Below are positions 11,111-21,904 of a DNA stretch of 64,000 nucleotides, piece after piece (within the stretch, counting starts at the first letter, position 1; each line of letters begins with the position of its first letter). Position numbers and translations under genes: made by a program. Origin of the DNA: Macrosoma leucophasiata. Taxonomy: Eukaryota; Arthropoda; Insecta; Lepidoptera; Hedylidae. Location of the stretch: positions 15,516,001 to 15,580,000 of the forward strand of contig JAWQUS010000007.1 of the NCBI GenBank assembly GCA_036365455.1. Direction: 5' to 3'. Below the pieces are notes generated by a model that made no database searches, had not been told where the DNA came from, and saw nothing but the letters and a program-made list of their open reading frames with translations.

Positions 11111-11390
11111 AAATGTTAACTAGGCTACAAGAATTGAGAAATGGCGGCAGTATTGGTGCTGATAAGGAGGTCGGCGAGTTAATCTAGTTTGTTCATCGGA
11201 GCGGCAGCGGCAGAGGGTTCTCGACGCTACAAGAGCCGCCCAGCACAAATAGCTTCACATTTCTTCTTACAAACCACTCGTGCCGACAGCTGATATCGAC
11301 CGTCCGAACTACTCCACCTTTATGAGACAGGCCCGGAAAATCTATGTCTTCGTGTTCATATACATTGTTATCCCATGTCCCACACTATTG
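11070..11390 (+). repeat. Local duplication, copy 1
   Basis: Matches 11660-11962. The core 'gcggcagcggcagaggg' through 'accactcgtgccgaca' is identical in both. On the minus strand, 11214-11392 is open and reads protein-like (TWDNNVYEHEDIDF, later CRHEWFVRRNVKLF) to a stop. The product is not recognised. The GC-rich core differs strongly from its surroundings. Confidence 0.75.
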
Positions 11391-11659
11391 CCAAGTTTCT
11401 TTAACAAAGTTGTTTTCGATTCTTTTAAAAATGAATATGTAACGTACTAAAATTATCTCTTTTAATTCTCCGGCTTAAGAATTATTATTGTAAATATATG
11501 ATTTATCTCGTTCGTTTTGTTTTGAAGTTGCGCGTATTCATATTTTTGTACAACAAGTCTGTCTTACACAACTATCGTAACTCAAGTCTGCGCTCAGCCT
11601 AACTCATAAAGCTCTTATATATTTTTAAACTATAGATTAGTCTAACTCATAAAGCACAA

Positions 11660-11962
11660 CACTTTTTAAGCCCTTGAGTCATATAATGTTAACTTGGCAT
11701 AGAGCAGTTTTGTAACAAGGCGACAAGAATTGAGAAACATCGGCAGTGCTGATACGGAGGCCGGCGAGTTAATCTAGTTAGTTCGACGGAGCGGCAGCGG
11801 CAGAGGGTTCTCGACGCTACAAGAGCCGCCCAGCACAAATAGCTTCACATTTCTTCTTACAAACCACTCGTGCCGACAGCCGATATCGAGCGTCCGAACC
11901 ACTCCACCTTTATGAGACAAGCCCAGAAAATCTAAGTCTTTGTGTTCATATACGTTGTTACC
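11660..11962 (+). repeat. Local duplication, copy 2 (interrupted)
   Basis: Second copy of 11070-11390. Sequence that follows copy 1 (11398-11510) reappears only at about 13060-13185, beyond the 12.1-13.0 kb retroelement. The second copy thus appears split by about 1.1 kb of inserted DNA. The minus-strand frame stays open here too, ending PLPLPLRRTN then TAG. Confidence 0.65.
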
Positions 11963-12117
11963 CAGTCATCTTCCTATTTAGTTTTATCTTACAAGTTCTT
12001 ATATTTAAATAATATGAATAATAATATGCTCTAATAAAAATCAAAATAGACACTTATAATTAAAACATTACCATAAAACCTGATAAGAAGCATACAATTC
12101 ACATTGATTATTATTAT

Positions 12118-13055
12118 TATTTTTTTTTTTTTTTTTAAAGCACAACAAAGAAACTAAACCCAATGTGCCACGTCCAGTCCGTCTCCGCCGTTCAACGTCC
12201 CCAACATACTGGCTACGTTACCCCTCTGGATGGCGATGCTAATCCTTTGGGACAGAAAACTACCGGCCCTGCGATCGCCCAGTGCCTCACAGAGACGTGA
12301 CGATATCGCCTTTAAAAAAGATTTGGCACTGGGACCCCACGAACCCATTGTTTCGAAGCCTATAGGCATGAACATGTAGCAGTCGGGTATATCCGTATAT
12401 TTACGCTTTTTAAGTAGCTCCGCTTCGGTAGCTGCTGTGGAAGCCCCCGCACAGGAAGCACGGAGATGTGACGGGGCCAACGTGTCTACACACGTGACGT
12501 CCCACACCAAACACCTGCCTCGTTCCCACGGAATGAGCGTCGCGCCGTCGGGTCTCTTACCATCAGAGCGAACAATGCCGTTTGGTTCTAACACTGCCGG
12601 CATGTTCGCTGAGACAAGTGCCCGACGAATCACGTCATTCAGAGCGGAGTGGCGTGGTATTCGACCAGCACTCCTCTGGCACGAAAGGCCATGATGACCA
12701 AGCCCGTCCACCTGACGACCGCAGCGGCACATGTGAGGCTGGATCGATCTGAGACCAAGCCGAAGACTCACCGCTAAGGTCAGAGTGTGTCGGTCTAAAA
12801 ATGTGCCCACGTTGACCGAAGGGATCGCATTGAGCCACAAACCCGATTCTCTTTCAAAAGAAGCAAGCAGCCGAGCTCGGTCAACAGTATTGGCACTTTC
12901 CGCCAGTAACCTTTCCTGTGCCAGCCTGCACATGGGCTCGTCCCACTGTCTCTGCGAAAATAAGGTTTCGGGGATCTCACCGCCACTGCGAGAACACCAC
13001 AAAGATAACGCCTCTGGAAGGTGAGCCACTCTTCCTACACTAACCTAACCAAATT
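12118..13055 (-). mobile_element. 5'-truncated retroelement with poly(A) tail
   Basis: Includes the ORF at 12154-13029. After its stop a run of about 20 A (minus strand; 12117-12138) and (AAT)n mark the 3' end. The 5' junction lies near 13030-13055, where the minus strand reads ggttaggttag. It is apparently inserted into copy 2 of a local duplication. Confidence 0.65.
12154..13029 (-). CDS. C-terminal CCHC + restriction-like endonuclease region of a retroelement protein (partial)
   Basis: The 291-residue open frame starts at GTG only because an in-frame stop (TAG) lies seven codons upstream; the true N-terminus with reverse transcriptase is missing. Visible motifs: a zinc-knuckle-like C101, C103, H112/H113, C117, then RH at 126-127, E148, RPD at 159-161 and VWDVT around D177. 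This layout resembles the CCHC followed by a PD-(D/E)XK-type endonuclease in R2-like non-LTR elements, which would nick target DNA. I recall similar C-termini in insect and mollusc RT-like proteins, but the clade is uncertain. The frame is intact to its stop, with no internal damage, so the copy may be fairly young. High GC (Arg, Gly, Ala rich) contrasts with the flanks. Confidence 0.65.
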   Translation of the reverse strand: MAHLPEALSLWCSRSGGEIPETLFSQRQWDEPMCRLAQERLLAESANTVDRARLLASFERESGLWLNAIPSVNVGTFLDRHTLTLAVSLRLGLRSIQPHMCRCGRQVDGLGHHGLSCQRSAGRIPRHSALNDVIRRALVSANMPAVLEPNGIVRSDGKRPDGATLIPWERGRCLVWDVTCVDTLAPSHLRASCAGASTAATEAELLKKRKYTDIPDCYMFMPIGFETMGSWGPSAKSFLKAISSRLCEALGDRRAGSFLSQRISIAIQRGNVASMLGTLNGGDGLDVAHWV

Positions 13056-13059
13056 TCTA

Positions 13060-13185
13060 TTCAAACATCAATTTCAATTCTTTAAGAAATTAATACGAAA
13101 TGACGTACAAATAATCTCTTTTAAGACTTCGGCTTAGGAATTATCATTTTAAATATCTTCACGGCCCTATTATATGATTTATCTC
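13060..13185 (+). repeat. Continuation of local duplication copy 2
   Basis: Matches 11398-11510: 'atctctttta', 'ggcttaagaattat' versus 'ggcttaggaattatc', and 'atatgatttatctcg'. Confidence 0.5.
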
Positions 13186-13189
13186 GTAC

Positions 13190-15488
13190 TTTAGCGAGAA
13201 ATGCTTAAAGACCCTTAAATTTTATGGATGTAATTGAATTTCCCGTTGCAATATACATATATTTATCTTGTATAATAATGACACATTTAGTCTAATCCTT
13301 ATAACGTATTTTTTAACTGGTAAATAAGTTCGTTGAATGTTATACTCAATCAGCTTACATAAAAAAATGCTTAAAATCCTTTGATCTTTGCTAAATTGCC
13401 TATTTTATTACATTTACTGATTGTAATAGGTACTCTAAAATCTGCGTTAGGTATTTAATAACAAATAATAATCTCAGAAAAAAATTGTGTGCACTTTTTT
13501 CATTCTCCAGATGAGAGAACTCAGAGAATCTCAAATATTTTTTATTAATTTATACAAATCGAAATACTCAACAACCGGTTATAACTGCTGTCATACTTCA
13601 AAGGATAAGAAGTAAGCTAGATTAACTGTAGAGTAGACGTATAAATTTGTCCATAACCAGCAAAGGGCAACCCCATATAAGTAACAACGCTGGTTTCCAT
13701 TTGTTACATTTTGTCTTTTATGCATATTTGTGTGTGTCACTTTGTTTTTTATTTCCTACACTACCGAGAAAAGAAGTGATTCAGGATTTTAGTCAAAAAT
13801 TATACCCTAATTTATTATCTTTTTATGATTTTTGATTATTTTAGTTCAGGATAAAGAGCATTTTTTAATAAATAATATTGCTGCATATTATAACACTACT
13901 TAAAACACTTTAATTTTTCATTGTCTTCCCCGATATTTTTTGTTTTTGCAGAACAAAATTTCCGTACCGATTAAAAGTCCCTACATACATACAACGTGTA
14001 AAAGAATAAAGAAATAATATTTGAGGTTCTATTATATATTATACCTATACATCTTATCTAAAGTCAAATAGCAAACTATCGACATCCACAACACTATTTT
14101 TATTTTCCATAGGTACTATGTTTATTAAGAAATTGAACAACCCTGAACAATCACGAATTGCGAGGTCATAAAATCACGTTTTCTGAAACATCTATTTTGT
14201 ACTGTATGAAGTAGAGACCACTGACATCAAAACAGGACTGTTATTAAAACCTTTAAGCAAAACTTTGACCTCGATTTTTTCCAAAACTATAAGTTTATCT
14301 ATTGCATAATGACCACTTCTAGATAAGATACTACCGAAACAATATACTGCTTAAGGTTTATTACTTCATTCTTTTCATTATCATCATATTGCCAATTCAG
14401 GTGACAAAGGCATCTTTGAAACAAAAATTGCATCATATCAGCCTCACCTATGCCTAAGTCTACATAACTACATATTTCTTACGGCTGCACATTACTATCT
14501 AGGTAACGGTCACAGTCAATGTGTTTTGCGAGATAATCCCATTCCTGTAATTTTAAATTATTTGTCCGCTTATTATCCTTGTTTAAGTTTTTTACTTTAA
14601 ATATTCAGAGTTTAACACTAAATTAACTTTTTTAAATTCTCTAAGTAAATTAACATTTTATGTAAATTAAAACACGGTAAATACCATAATTATGATGATA
14701 TGATACAATTTGTCTTTCAGATTGCTTTGATTCCATGAATTACAAACAAAACACCAAAAAGCTGATACTTAGATTACTTACTTGAATGGAGTCAAGTCAA
14801 AGATATATAAAACATGGTTAAAAAGCCTAGAGTGACGTAACATAAACCTAAGTTTGTCACAAAAACACTCGTATTTATCTTATTCTTGTGAATAACAGAT
14901 GTTCAGCGCCCAAGCAATGTCATTTGTCAGTGTCGTTTCTGTCTAATCATGCCAAGCAACATTTATCACAGAATTTGAGCCTAATTATATAGTTGCTGAT
15001 TTTTTACTTTAATTTAACTTGTAATGTGATATTATTATATAATAAAATGTTACTTGTGATTTCGGCCTACAAAATAAGTACATGTATTATAGGTGAGATA
15101 ATTCATTAATTAAACGAAGTAGAGCTATAGTCTATTGCATTTTTATACGATGAAAGTAGCTAACAAGCTCGCAGATCAAAATAAGTCAAAAATCGAAACA
15201 GAATATTTGAATAATCTTCAGAAAGAAAATTGGAAACTACGAGTATATCGATGGCAATATGAAATTTATTTTGAACTAATAATGAAATTAATAAATAAAA
15301 AGCGTCCCTAATCACCGGTGGCTTGGGCCATGTTCCCGCTGCTAGCGCCACGATTGTTCTTTTTTTTTTATATGTAAAAAGTATCAAATATGTTGGAGAT
15401 TAAATTACAGTTGTAATAATACTTTATAGGACATCCCTATTAGGACACTCTGGGTGATATTTAACGGATTGTATATTACCTAATTGGT
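13190..15488. other. No recognisable feature
   Basis: About 2.3 kb of AT-rich DNA. Short ORFs (for example 13647-13835) have no family features. No repeat shared with the rest of the window was recognised. Confidence 0.4.
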
Positions 15489-15716
15489 AAATAAATAAAT
15501 AAATAAAATAAATATATACGCTTACACTCACAGCCCCACACTAGGTATAAACCTTTATCGTGGGTGCCGTTGTACACACACAACACATACGCAAACACCC
15601 AGACCCGAAACAAATATCTGTAGGTCATACAAATATTTGTCCCGGTGCGGGGATCGAACCCGCGACCCTTCGAATCAAACGTTAGTTTCGCTCCGCTGGA
15701 CTAACCGGGTTGTCAA
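15489..15716 (-). mobile_element. T2 tRNA-derived SINE
   Basis: Minus strand: head CCCGGTTAGTCCAGCGGAG, B box GGGTTCGATCCCCGCACC, body with 'atttgtttcgggtctggg' and 'tacaacggcacccacga', then an (AAAT)n-type tail at 15489-15513. Same family as 30768-30963 and, decayed, 55452-55601. Confidence 0.85.
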
Positions 15717-16170
15717 ACTAAATACTTTTTATGGCTGAAATTATTAGCTTTACTTGATCCAGACATGATATTACAATTATTAGTTTTCATTTATATGAAA
15801 AAAGGGGATAGTAACTTCTTCGAACCCATCGCATAAAACGAAATCTACGATTAATTTTTATGAGCCTGCTCTAAAAATAAATCGTTTCTGAAAATAAGCT
15901 CGAAATCCCATTCCAAGGAAATTATATTCATTTGTACCATGCGTATATAAGCATGCAACTATTTTTATTTTATTCCAGAAATACTTCTTCGGGATCAAGT
16001 AATAAGGCTAAGCAGGATTGGAATTTGTTTGAAATTTAATCGTACCTACGTCTGAAATTAACTTTCTGATTTGCCCAAAAAAAAAATGTATAATCATTGC
16101 ATTGAGTTTAAAATCATGAAAACAAACACTATATTCAAACGTGGCGTTTGTAATAATATTTATCTATAAA

Positions 16171-16785
16171 CTAGCAGCTGCCCGCAACGTCGTCTGTGTG
16201 AAGGCTCTACAGCACCAAACATACCTAAGATGCCAGTGTCGCTTTAGCATTATAAGCAAACAACTTTTTTGCAAGTGAAGGGAGTCATTTCAGCGCTTTT
16301 ACAACATAAACATTTACATTAATATTACTAACAGGTGCCATTTAGTAAGTACTTTTTTAGTTTAGCCCGGACATACATACAGACAAACAGACATAAAATC
16401 TGAAAACTATATTTTTAGCTTCGATTTCTATTGTAGATATCCCAAGTATTCTTTCAAAAAATATTCAAGGTACAGTTTTGACTTTCCTACTATTTTATTA
16501 AATGTAGATATTCCCGTGGGAATGAGGGCTTTTCCCGCAATAAATAGTAGCCTAAATGTTGGCCAGGCTTAGTATCTATACCACACAAAAAGATTCATTC
16601 GAATCCGTCCAGTATCTTCGGAGATTAGCCTGGACAAAGGGACAAACAGACAAACAGACAGATAATAAAATTAAAAATCATTGAAAAGTGTTCTAATACT
16701 ATTTTAACATCGCCCCCAATTAGTTTTTCGTAAATATATACAATGTACAGACACGGGGGTTTTACTGTTTTATTATATGTATAGA
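16171..16785 (-). mobile_element. Helitron-like element HelG, complete
   Basis: Minus strand begins TCTATACATATAATAAAAC and ends gcgggcagctgCTAG then T, 615 bp. It contains (GTCTGTTT)n modules and 'ccgtgggaatgaggg'. A second copy at 21034-23530 is split by insertions. No coding capacity; mobilisation would need an autonomous Helitron. Confidence 0.75.
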
Positions 16786-17230
16786 TAAGATAATTATAGG
16801 CACCTAAATAGATTTAAGAGTTATGACGTTATGTAGAAATATACAGATTGGGGGGAGGCGGTTTCAATTAGGATTTATATTGAACTACAATTCATTCATT
16901 CACATATCTTAACCATAGAAGTCTAATAAAATTCCCGAGGGTAAAAATTGACACCGATTTTTTTCTTGATTCTTTAATTTAGGTAAATATAACAAGAGTT
17001 AAGACGTTTTGTTTTCTTAACGCACCACCACTATCGCGCCAAGTCACTTTATTAGGGTGGCAGGGTGGAATGGAAGCACTTGACCCTCTTGACTTGATGA
17101 GCCTCAGCATTTATCTCTGTTTAGAGTGGTCGACACTGCACGTAAACAGAAGGCATTATTTATTCTTTGCACAAAGAGTAAGCGTTAGACAACATTAATT
17201 ACATACCCTGCAATCAACACTAACCCGTAA
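16786..17230. other. No recognisable feature
   Basis: AT-rich, nothing recognised apart from chance ORFs. Confidence 0.35.
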
Positions 17231-17524
17231 GTTTTTTTTATGTTATGGAACTGGCAAACAAACGTGCATTTCACATTGATGTTAAGTGATGACTGCAGCC
17301 TATAGACACCCATACAAAGACCGAGGTCAAAATGCAGATGCGTTACCACTCCTGAGGCCTAAGGTGTTATGCCTCTGTTCCGGAAATTACAGGGCCGTAC
17401 ATTACCACCTGACCGGAACACGATAGTGCTGAACACTACCATTTAGCGACAAGTATACTCGTATATTAGGTAATGCGGTGGTGCCTACGCTCGCGAGCTC
17501 CGTCACTGGAGCTCTACCACCAGT
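17231..17524 (-). mobile_element. Family X full-length copy
   Basis: Runs from the oligo-T (tail complement) at 17232 to head 'ctctaccaccagt'. It forms an inverted pair with 17604-17899, 79 bp away. Confidence 0.85.
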
Positions 17525-17576
17525 AAGTATAAGTATACTAAGTTTCGATAAACATATTTTTTCTAGATTCTAAAAG

Positions 17577-17596
17577 AGGCAAACAAGCATACAGTG
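17577..17596 (-). mobile_element. Family X 3'-end scrap
   Basis: 'ggcaaacaagcatacagt' matches the 3' end of family X in reverse orientation, between the two full copies. Confidence 0.5.
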
Positions 17597-17603
17597 CTGG
17601 TTA

Positions 17604-17899
17604 CTGGTGGTAAAGCTCCAGTGACGGAGCTCGCGGGCGTAGGCACCACCGCATTACCTAAAATACTTGCCGCTAAATGGTAGTGTTCAGCACTATCGTG
17701 TTCCGGTCAGGTGGTAATGTATGGCCCTGTAATTTCCGGCACAGAGGCATAACACCTTAGGCCTCAGGAGTGGTAACGCATCTGCATTTTGATCGTGGTC
17801 TTTGTGTGGATGTCTATAGGCTGCAGTCATCACTTAACATCAATGTGAACTGCATGATTGTTTGCCACTTCGATTAAATAAAAAAAAAAAAAAAAAAAA
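17604..17899 (+). mobile_element. Family X full-length copy with poly(A)
   Basis: Starts 'actggtggtaaagctcc' and ends in a run of about 19 A. The head can fold: GGTGGT...ACCACC outside gagctcc..ggagctc-type arms. Retroposition is indicated by the A tail. The 3' 'tgcttgtttgccact' segment resembles the 3' end of lepidopteran CR1-like LINEs (recollection), so tail-sharing with such a LINE is plausible. Confidence 0.85.
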
Positions 17900-17939
17900 G
17901 TCCATATTTATTGTTAGCTAACACTCCACTTTTGATCAA

Positions 17940-18036
17940 CGTTACTTCACGCCTGTAATCCCCGAAGGGGTAGGCAGAGGTAAATGCATGCATTCAAGCA
18001 TACGTGCAAACACCCACGATTCACCGGTTACGTTTT
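17940..18036 (-). mobile_element. T1 SINE 3' fragment
   Basis: Only the tail part, 'ttcacgcctgtaatcccc' to 'gattcaccggttacg', with the CCCCgaaGGGG hairpin. The tRNA head is missing. Confidence 0.75.
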
Positions 18037-18149
18037 TAAGGTCACTTTTGATCACACATAAATAAAACATTTTTTTTCTTATAATTATGAATGTAGGTAT
18101 GTAGATAATGATGAATGTAAGAGAAGCACGAGAGGTGTGTCCGGACCGG

Positions 18150-18206
18150 AATATCTGGCGCTCCACACTCTCTGCCTACCCCGTAAGGGGTTTGGCGTGA
18201 AGTTTC
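18150..18206 (+). mobile_element. SINE tail, T1-related subfamily
   Basis: 'tggcgctccacactctctgc' followed by CCCCgtaaGGGG and 'ggcgtgaagt'. Same tail design as T1 but a different body; a similar piece lies at 50826-50882. Confidence 0.55.
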
Positions 18207-18544
18207 ATACACACATACATAATTATGAATATCTGTGTAAGAAATTTCACTGAATGCCATTATACAAAAACCGTGAAGTTGCTGATGAGGTATTCCTCCT
18301 AAAAATCATGTCAGATAATATTGATAGTCCATTCTTGCTCAAAAAAAATACTTCAAAATACCTTCCATGACGCGTGCTACCAAACCGCTATCTTTGGTCA
18401 ATGAAAGAACGCACTACATATGTAAGCCTACATGCAATAGGTACTATAATATATTATATTATTATTATCGTCAAGGCGCAGTTTGATCAAAATTACAACA
18501 ACAAATTACACAACAGTTCAAACTCAGCAAACAACAAATACAAA

Positions 18545-18872
18545 AAACCGGTCAAGTACGTGTCGAGCTACGCGTAGTGTAGGGTTCCGTAGTTTTTAAG
18601 TTTGAATAATGACATGAAAAAAAAATATATATTTTCTATGGAGTTGTTCGAAATTTTCGAGTAAAGTACATTTGGTCGACTATTACTCGCAAACTTGTAA
18701 ATCCAACTTAAGTGTGGTAGTTTTCCTTTTCATTTCATTATATATGGCTACTTTTGCCGTAACGTTTGAATTTCTAACTTGACTCTAACAACGGACGGAC
18801 GGACAGACGGACGGACGGACAGACAGACGGACATGGCGAAACTAAAAGGGTTCCTTGTTTACTACGGAACCC
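18545..18872 (+). repeat. 'GGTTCCG' dispersed repeat, short copy
   Basis: Bounded by 'aaaaaccggtcaagtacg' plus 'agggttccgtag' on the left and 'ctacggaaccctaaaaa' on the right, with a (GGAC/AGAC)n run at 18791-18833. Opposite orientation to 155-693. The ORF across the run is repeat-derived. Confidence 0.6.
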
Positions 18873-19104
18873 TAAAAAGTGCAAGAAGTAAAGAACTTCA
18901 TAAGTTCACAACAGTCATAAGACTCGCAGTAACTACTATAATAGAAACATTAAGACCGCTGTGTTTGTTACCTATATGGTTCACGGTTTAGCTAAATGTC
19001 AGTTTAGAGTAAACAAAGACGATAAATCGTGCGATACAAGCTCCGTTTCCCCCGCCCACAACGTGCACTGCACAGGTCTGTTTCGAGAATTAGTGAATAT
19101 AACG

Positions 19105-19225
19105 GCACGACCGAATGAAATCCCTGAAAATAAAGCCACAAGAATGATGCACGATGCAATAAAAATGGTTTGAATTGTTGAATACACCTATCGTGAAAAT
19201 AAAAGCCCATCACAGATTAAAATTC
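19105..19225 (+). repeat. Direct repeat, intact copy
   Basis: Shares 'cgaatgaaatccctgaaa', 'gatgcaataaaaat' and 'cgtgaaaataaaa' with the split copy 19378-19403 plus 19874-19975. Confidence 0.6.
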
Positions 19226-19403
19226 ATTGCACAGGAAACCTGGTATTTTTATTTTGTTTTTTAATACTCAATAACCATTAAATATTAGTGTAATTTGGTG
19301 CCCTACATTTTTTATCTATTCGGTATAAGCAAAACACAAATGTTATGTATTATTACTATAGCTAACGGTATCTACCTATAACGAATGAAATCTCTGAAAG
19401 TAT

Positions 19404-19873
19404 AGGTACCTACTGTACCCAACAAGAAACCGACCTTAGAAAGGAGATTTCGGCTTATTTCGAGTTGGTATATATAGTTATCTCGTTCGCACCTCACCTA
19501 TGTGACGTTTGTCGACCATACTGATCAATATTTTTATATTGTAAACGGGACTTAATCGCGTACAATTTAATCGAAGTATTTACCTCGACACTCGACGTTA
19601 TCTACTCGTGACCACGGCCGTTGTATTACGGCCGAAACGTCGCATGTCGAGGTAAATACTTCGATTAAAATAGTACGCGATTAAGTCCCGTTTACAATAT
19701 AAAAATATGAATACAAATCGTGAAAGTTTAAAACATATTGATCAAGTTTCGACCAATAGCGGATTATCAGTGCATACGTAGGCAATGTGCAGCAGAAATA
19801 ACGCGCTCCGAAGTCGAAACTAGACTTTACTAGACGGCTCGATGTGCAATATTTCTTGCTGGGTACTGTACAG
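19404..19873. mobile_element. Foldback/MITE, about 470 bp
   Basis: Long inverted repeat. The inner core 19528-19708 is near-perfect (arms contain 'gtaaacgggacttaatcgcg' and 'cgaagtatttacctcga'). Outer ends 'tactgtacccaacaagaaa' and 'tttcttgctgggtactgta' are inverted. The centre reads 'gaccacggccg..cggccgaaacgtcg'. The element interrupts one copy of a direct repeat whose intact version is at 19105-19225. GTAC occurs at both borders and may be the target site. Confidence 0.75.
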
Positions 19874-19975
19874 TGATGATGCACACCGCAATAAAAAATT
19901 GTTTTGATGCACCGAGCACAAGTGAATATACACATATCGCGAAAATAAAAACCGGTCAAAGATTATATGCCAAGG

Positions 19976-20844
19976 AATTTTGTATATAACACTGTTTTAG
20001 TTTAATACACGCGAAATAAATCGGTAAAAATAGTTATATTTCAATGAGTGTAGCTCGCGAAAACCTTACATCACTACAACCTATTGAGTTAAATACACCA
20101 TGAAGAAAATTTTCAAAATTACTGTGAGAGACTCTGAAATTATTTACTTAAATATTCTAATTTACAATGTAAATTGTAACTGAAATACATGAAACTGCGC
20201 GAACGAGAATATGTATTGCCCCAAAATTTAATTAACTACCCTTTCATTTAACAATTATTCTTCGTTAACTAAACTTGAAACCTACCTTACATTTGAAAGT
20301 ATGAAACGTGGTTGCCCTGTATTTAAGCTTGAAAATACAATGTCTCTTTTCGAAAAGCGTAAAATTATGCAGTCATATAAATATTCTATCATACATGTTC
20401 TTGAGCACGTAAAAAATTCAAGAAAGTCAATTTGTGGGGTCACTGCTCTCACCTCTTAACTTTGTCAGCGTACTCTTGATGAGATAATATCTCGTATATA
20501 AGGCGTGTATTACTAATTATATGAGGAATATTTAATAACAGACTGCCCACTGATTTAGTAGGTCATATTTTAAGAACCTTAAATGCCCCAAGAGAACCGC
20601 TAGTTTTTAGATAGCCGAGCTAGCGACTAAGCACATATTACTAACACGAAGTGTCTGCTCCGTAAAATTCGTTACTATAAAAATAAGAACGGTCTGCCCT
20701 GGAATCTTATACTATAACTTCGTGCCTACATCCCCAAAGCGGCAAGCAGAAGTAAAATTTAGGCATGAATTTAAACATACATATCTATAGAATACAGTAT
20801 TCGCTTTGTGTATCAATATAAACTGTATACGTGTTTGCGAGAAT
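19976..20844. other. No recognisable feature
   Basis: AT-rich. A weak T1-tail resemblance at 20718-20785 ('cgtgcctacatccccaaagc') is the only hint. Confidence 0.35.
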
Positions 20845-21032
20845 AAAATAAAATATTTCCCAAATCGTAAAAGTTTTACGTTAATAGCCTCGAGACATTT
20901 TATAAATATCCATGGACTAGAACACTTATTACGCTGACCCGTTGAGAACATTATCCACGTCCAAGTCCATGCACCTTTTAGCAGTGCTCACAACATTATG
21001 AGCATGAACGATGACAAGCAAAAGTGTAGGAC
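20845..21032 (+). repeat. Direct repeat flanking composite, copy 1
   Basis: Resembles 23655-23880: 'agcagtgctcacaacattat' and 'aacgatgacaagcaaaa' versus 'aacaatgacaagcaaaa'. The HelG element begins at its right edge. Confidence 0.65.
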
Positions 21033-21033
21033 A

Positions 21034-21507
21034 TCTATACATATAATAAAACAGTAAAACCCGCGTGTCCGTACATTGTATACATATACGAAAAACTAAT
21101 TGGGGGCGATGTTAAAATAATATTAGAACACTTTTCAATGATTTTTAATTTCATTGTCTGTCTGTTTGTCTGTTTGTCTGTTTGTCTCTTTGTCCAGATT
21201 AATCTCCGAAAATACTGGACGGATTCGAATTAAACTTTTTGTGGTGTATAGATACTAAGCCTGGCCAACATTTAGGCTACTTTTTACTGCGGGTAAATCC
21301 CTCATTCCCACGGGAATATCTACATTTAATAAAATCGTAGGAAAGTCAAAACTTTATATTAAATATTTTTTAAAAGAATACTTGGGACGTGATTTACAGT
21401 AGAAATCGAAGCCAAAAATATAGTTTTCAGATTTTTTGTCTGTTTGTCTGTATGTATGTCCGGGCTAAACTAAAAAAGTACCTACTAAATGGCGCCTGTT
21501 AGTAATA
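21034..21507 (+). mobile_element. Helitron-like HelG, left part (split element)
   Basis: Begins TCTATACATATAATAAAAC and follows the 16171-16785 copy to 'cctgttagtaatatt', then breaks. The right end resumes at 23437. A diverged extra copy of its 'cgtaggaaagtcaaaact' module lies at 21630-21790, with a small hairpin (agcctatatgt/acatataggct) at 21566-21589. Confidence 0.75.
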
Positions 21508-21904
21508 TTCATGCAAAATTTGAAGAAAAATTTTGCTAATTAATACTAACAGGTTCATATTAGCCTATATGTTGACATATAGGCTACATATTATCACGCT
21601 ATCTCCTACGGGAAGAGCTGTAAATCATTAAAATCGTAGGAAAGTCAAAACTGTACATTGTTTTTTTTGTTTTAAAGAATACTTGGGGCGTGATTTAATA
21701 TCGATATCGAAGCCAAATATAGTGTTTGTTTTGTCTGTTGTTGTTTGTCTGTATGTATGTGCGAGCTTAACTCAAAAAGTAATGGATTTACTTCAAATTT
21801 TGCATGAATATCCGAGAATTTTCAAGGACACCGCATTGAGTAAGGTTTATTATAGGTACCGTGCATCCAAACAATGGCGAAAGCTATTTCCTACGGTTGT
21901 TACT

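Noticed and set aside
12437..13024. Plus-strand and second minus-strand ORFs over the retroelement
   Set aside because: Shadow frames of the 291-codon minus-strand ORF, open because of its GC-rich codons.
19528..19708. Hammerhead ribozyme in the foldback core
   Set aside because: The GAAAC-like bases caught my eye, but I could not find the CTGATGA core in the right place on either strand.
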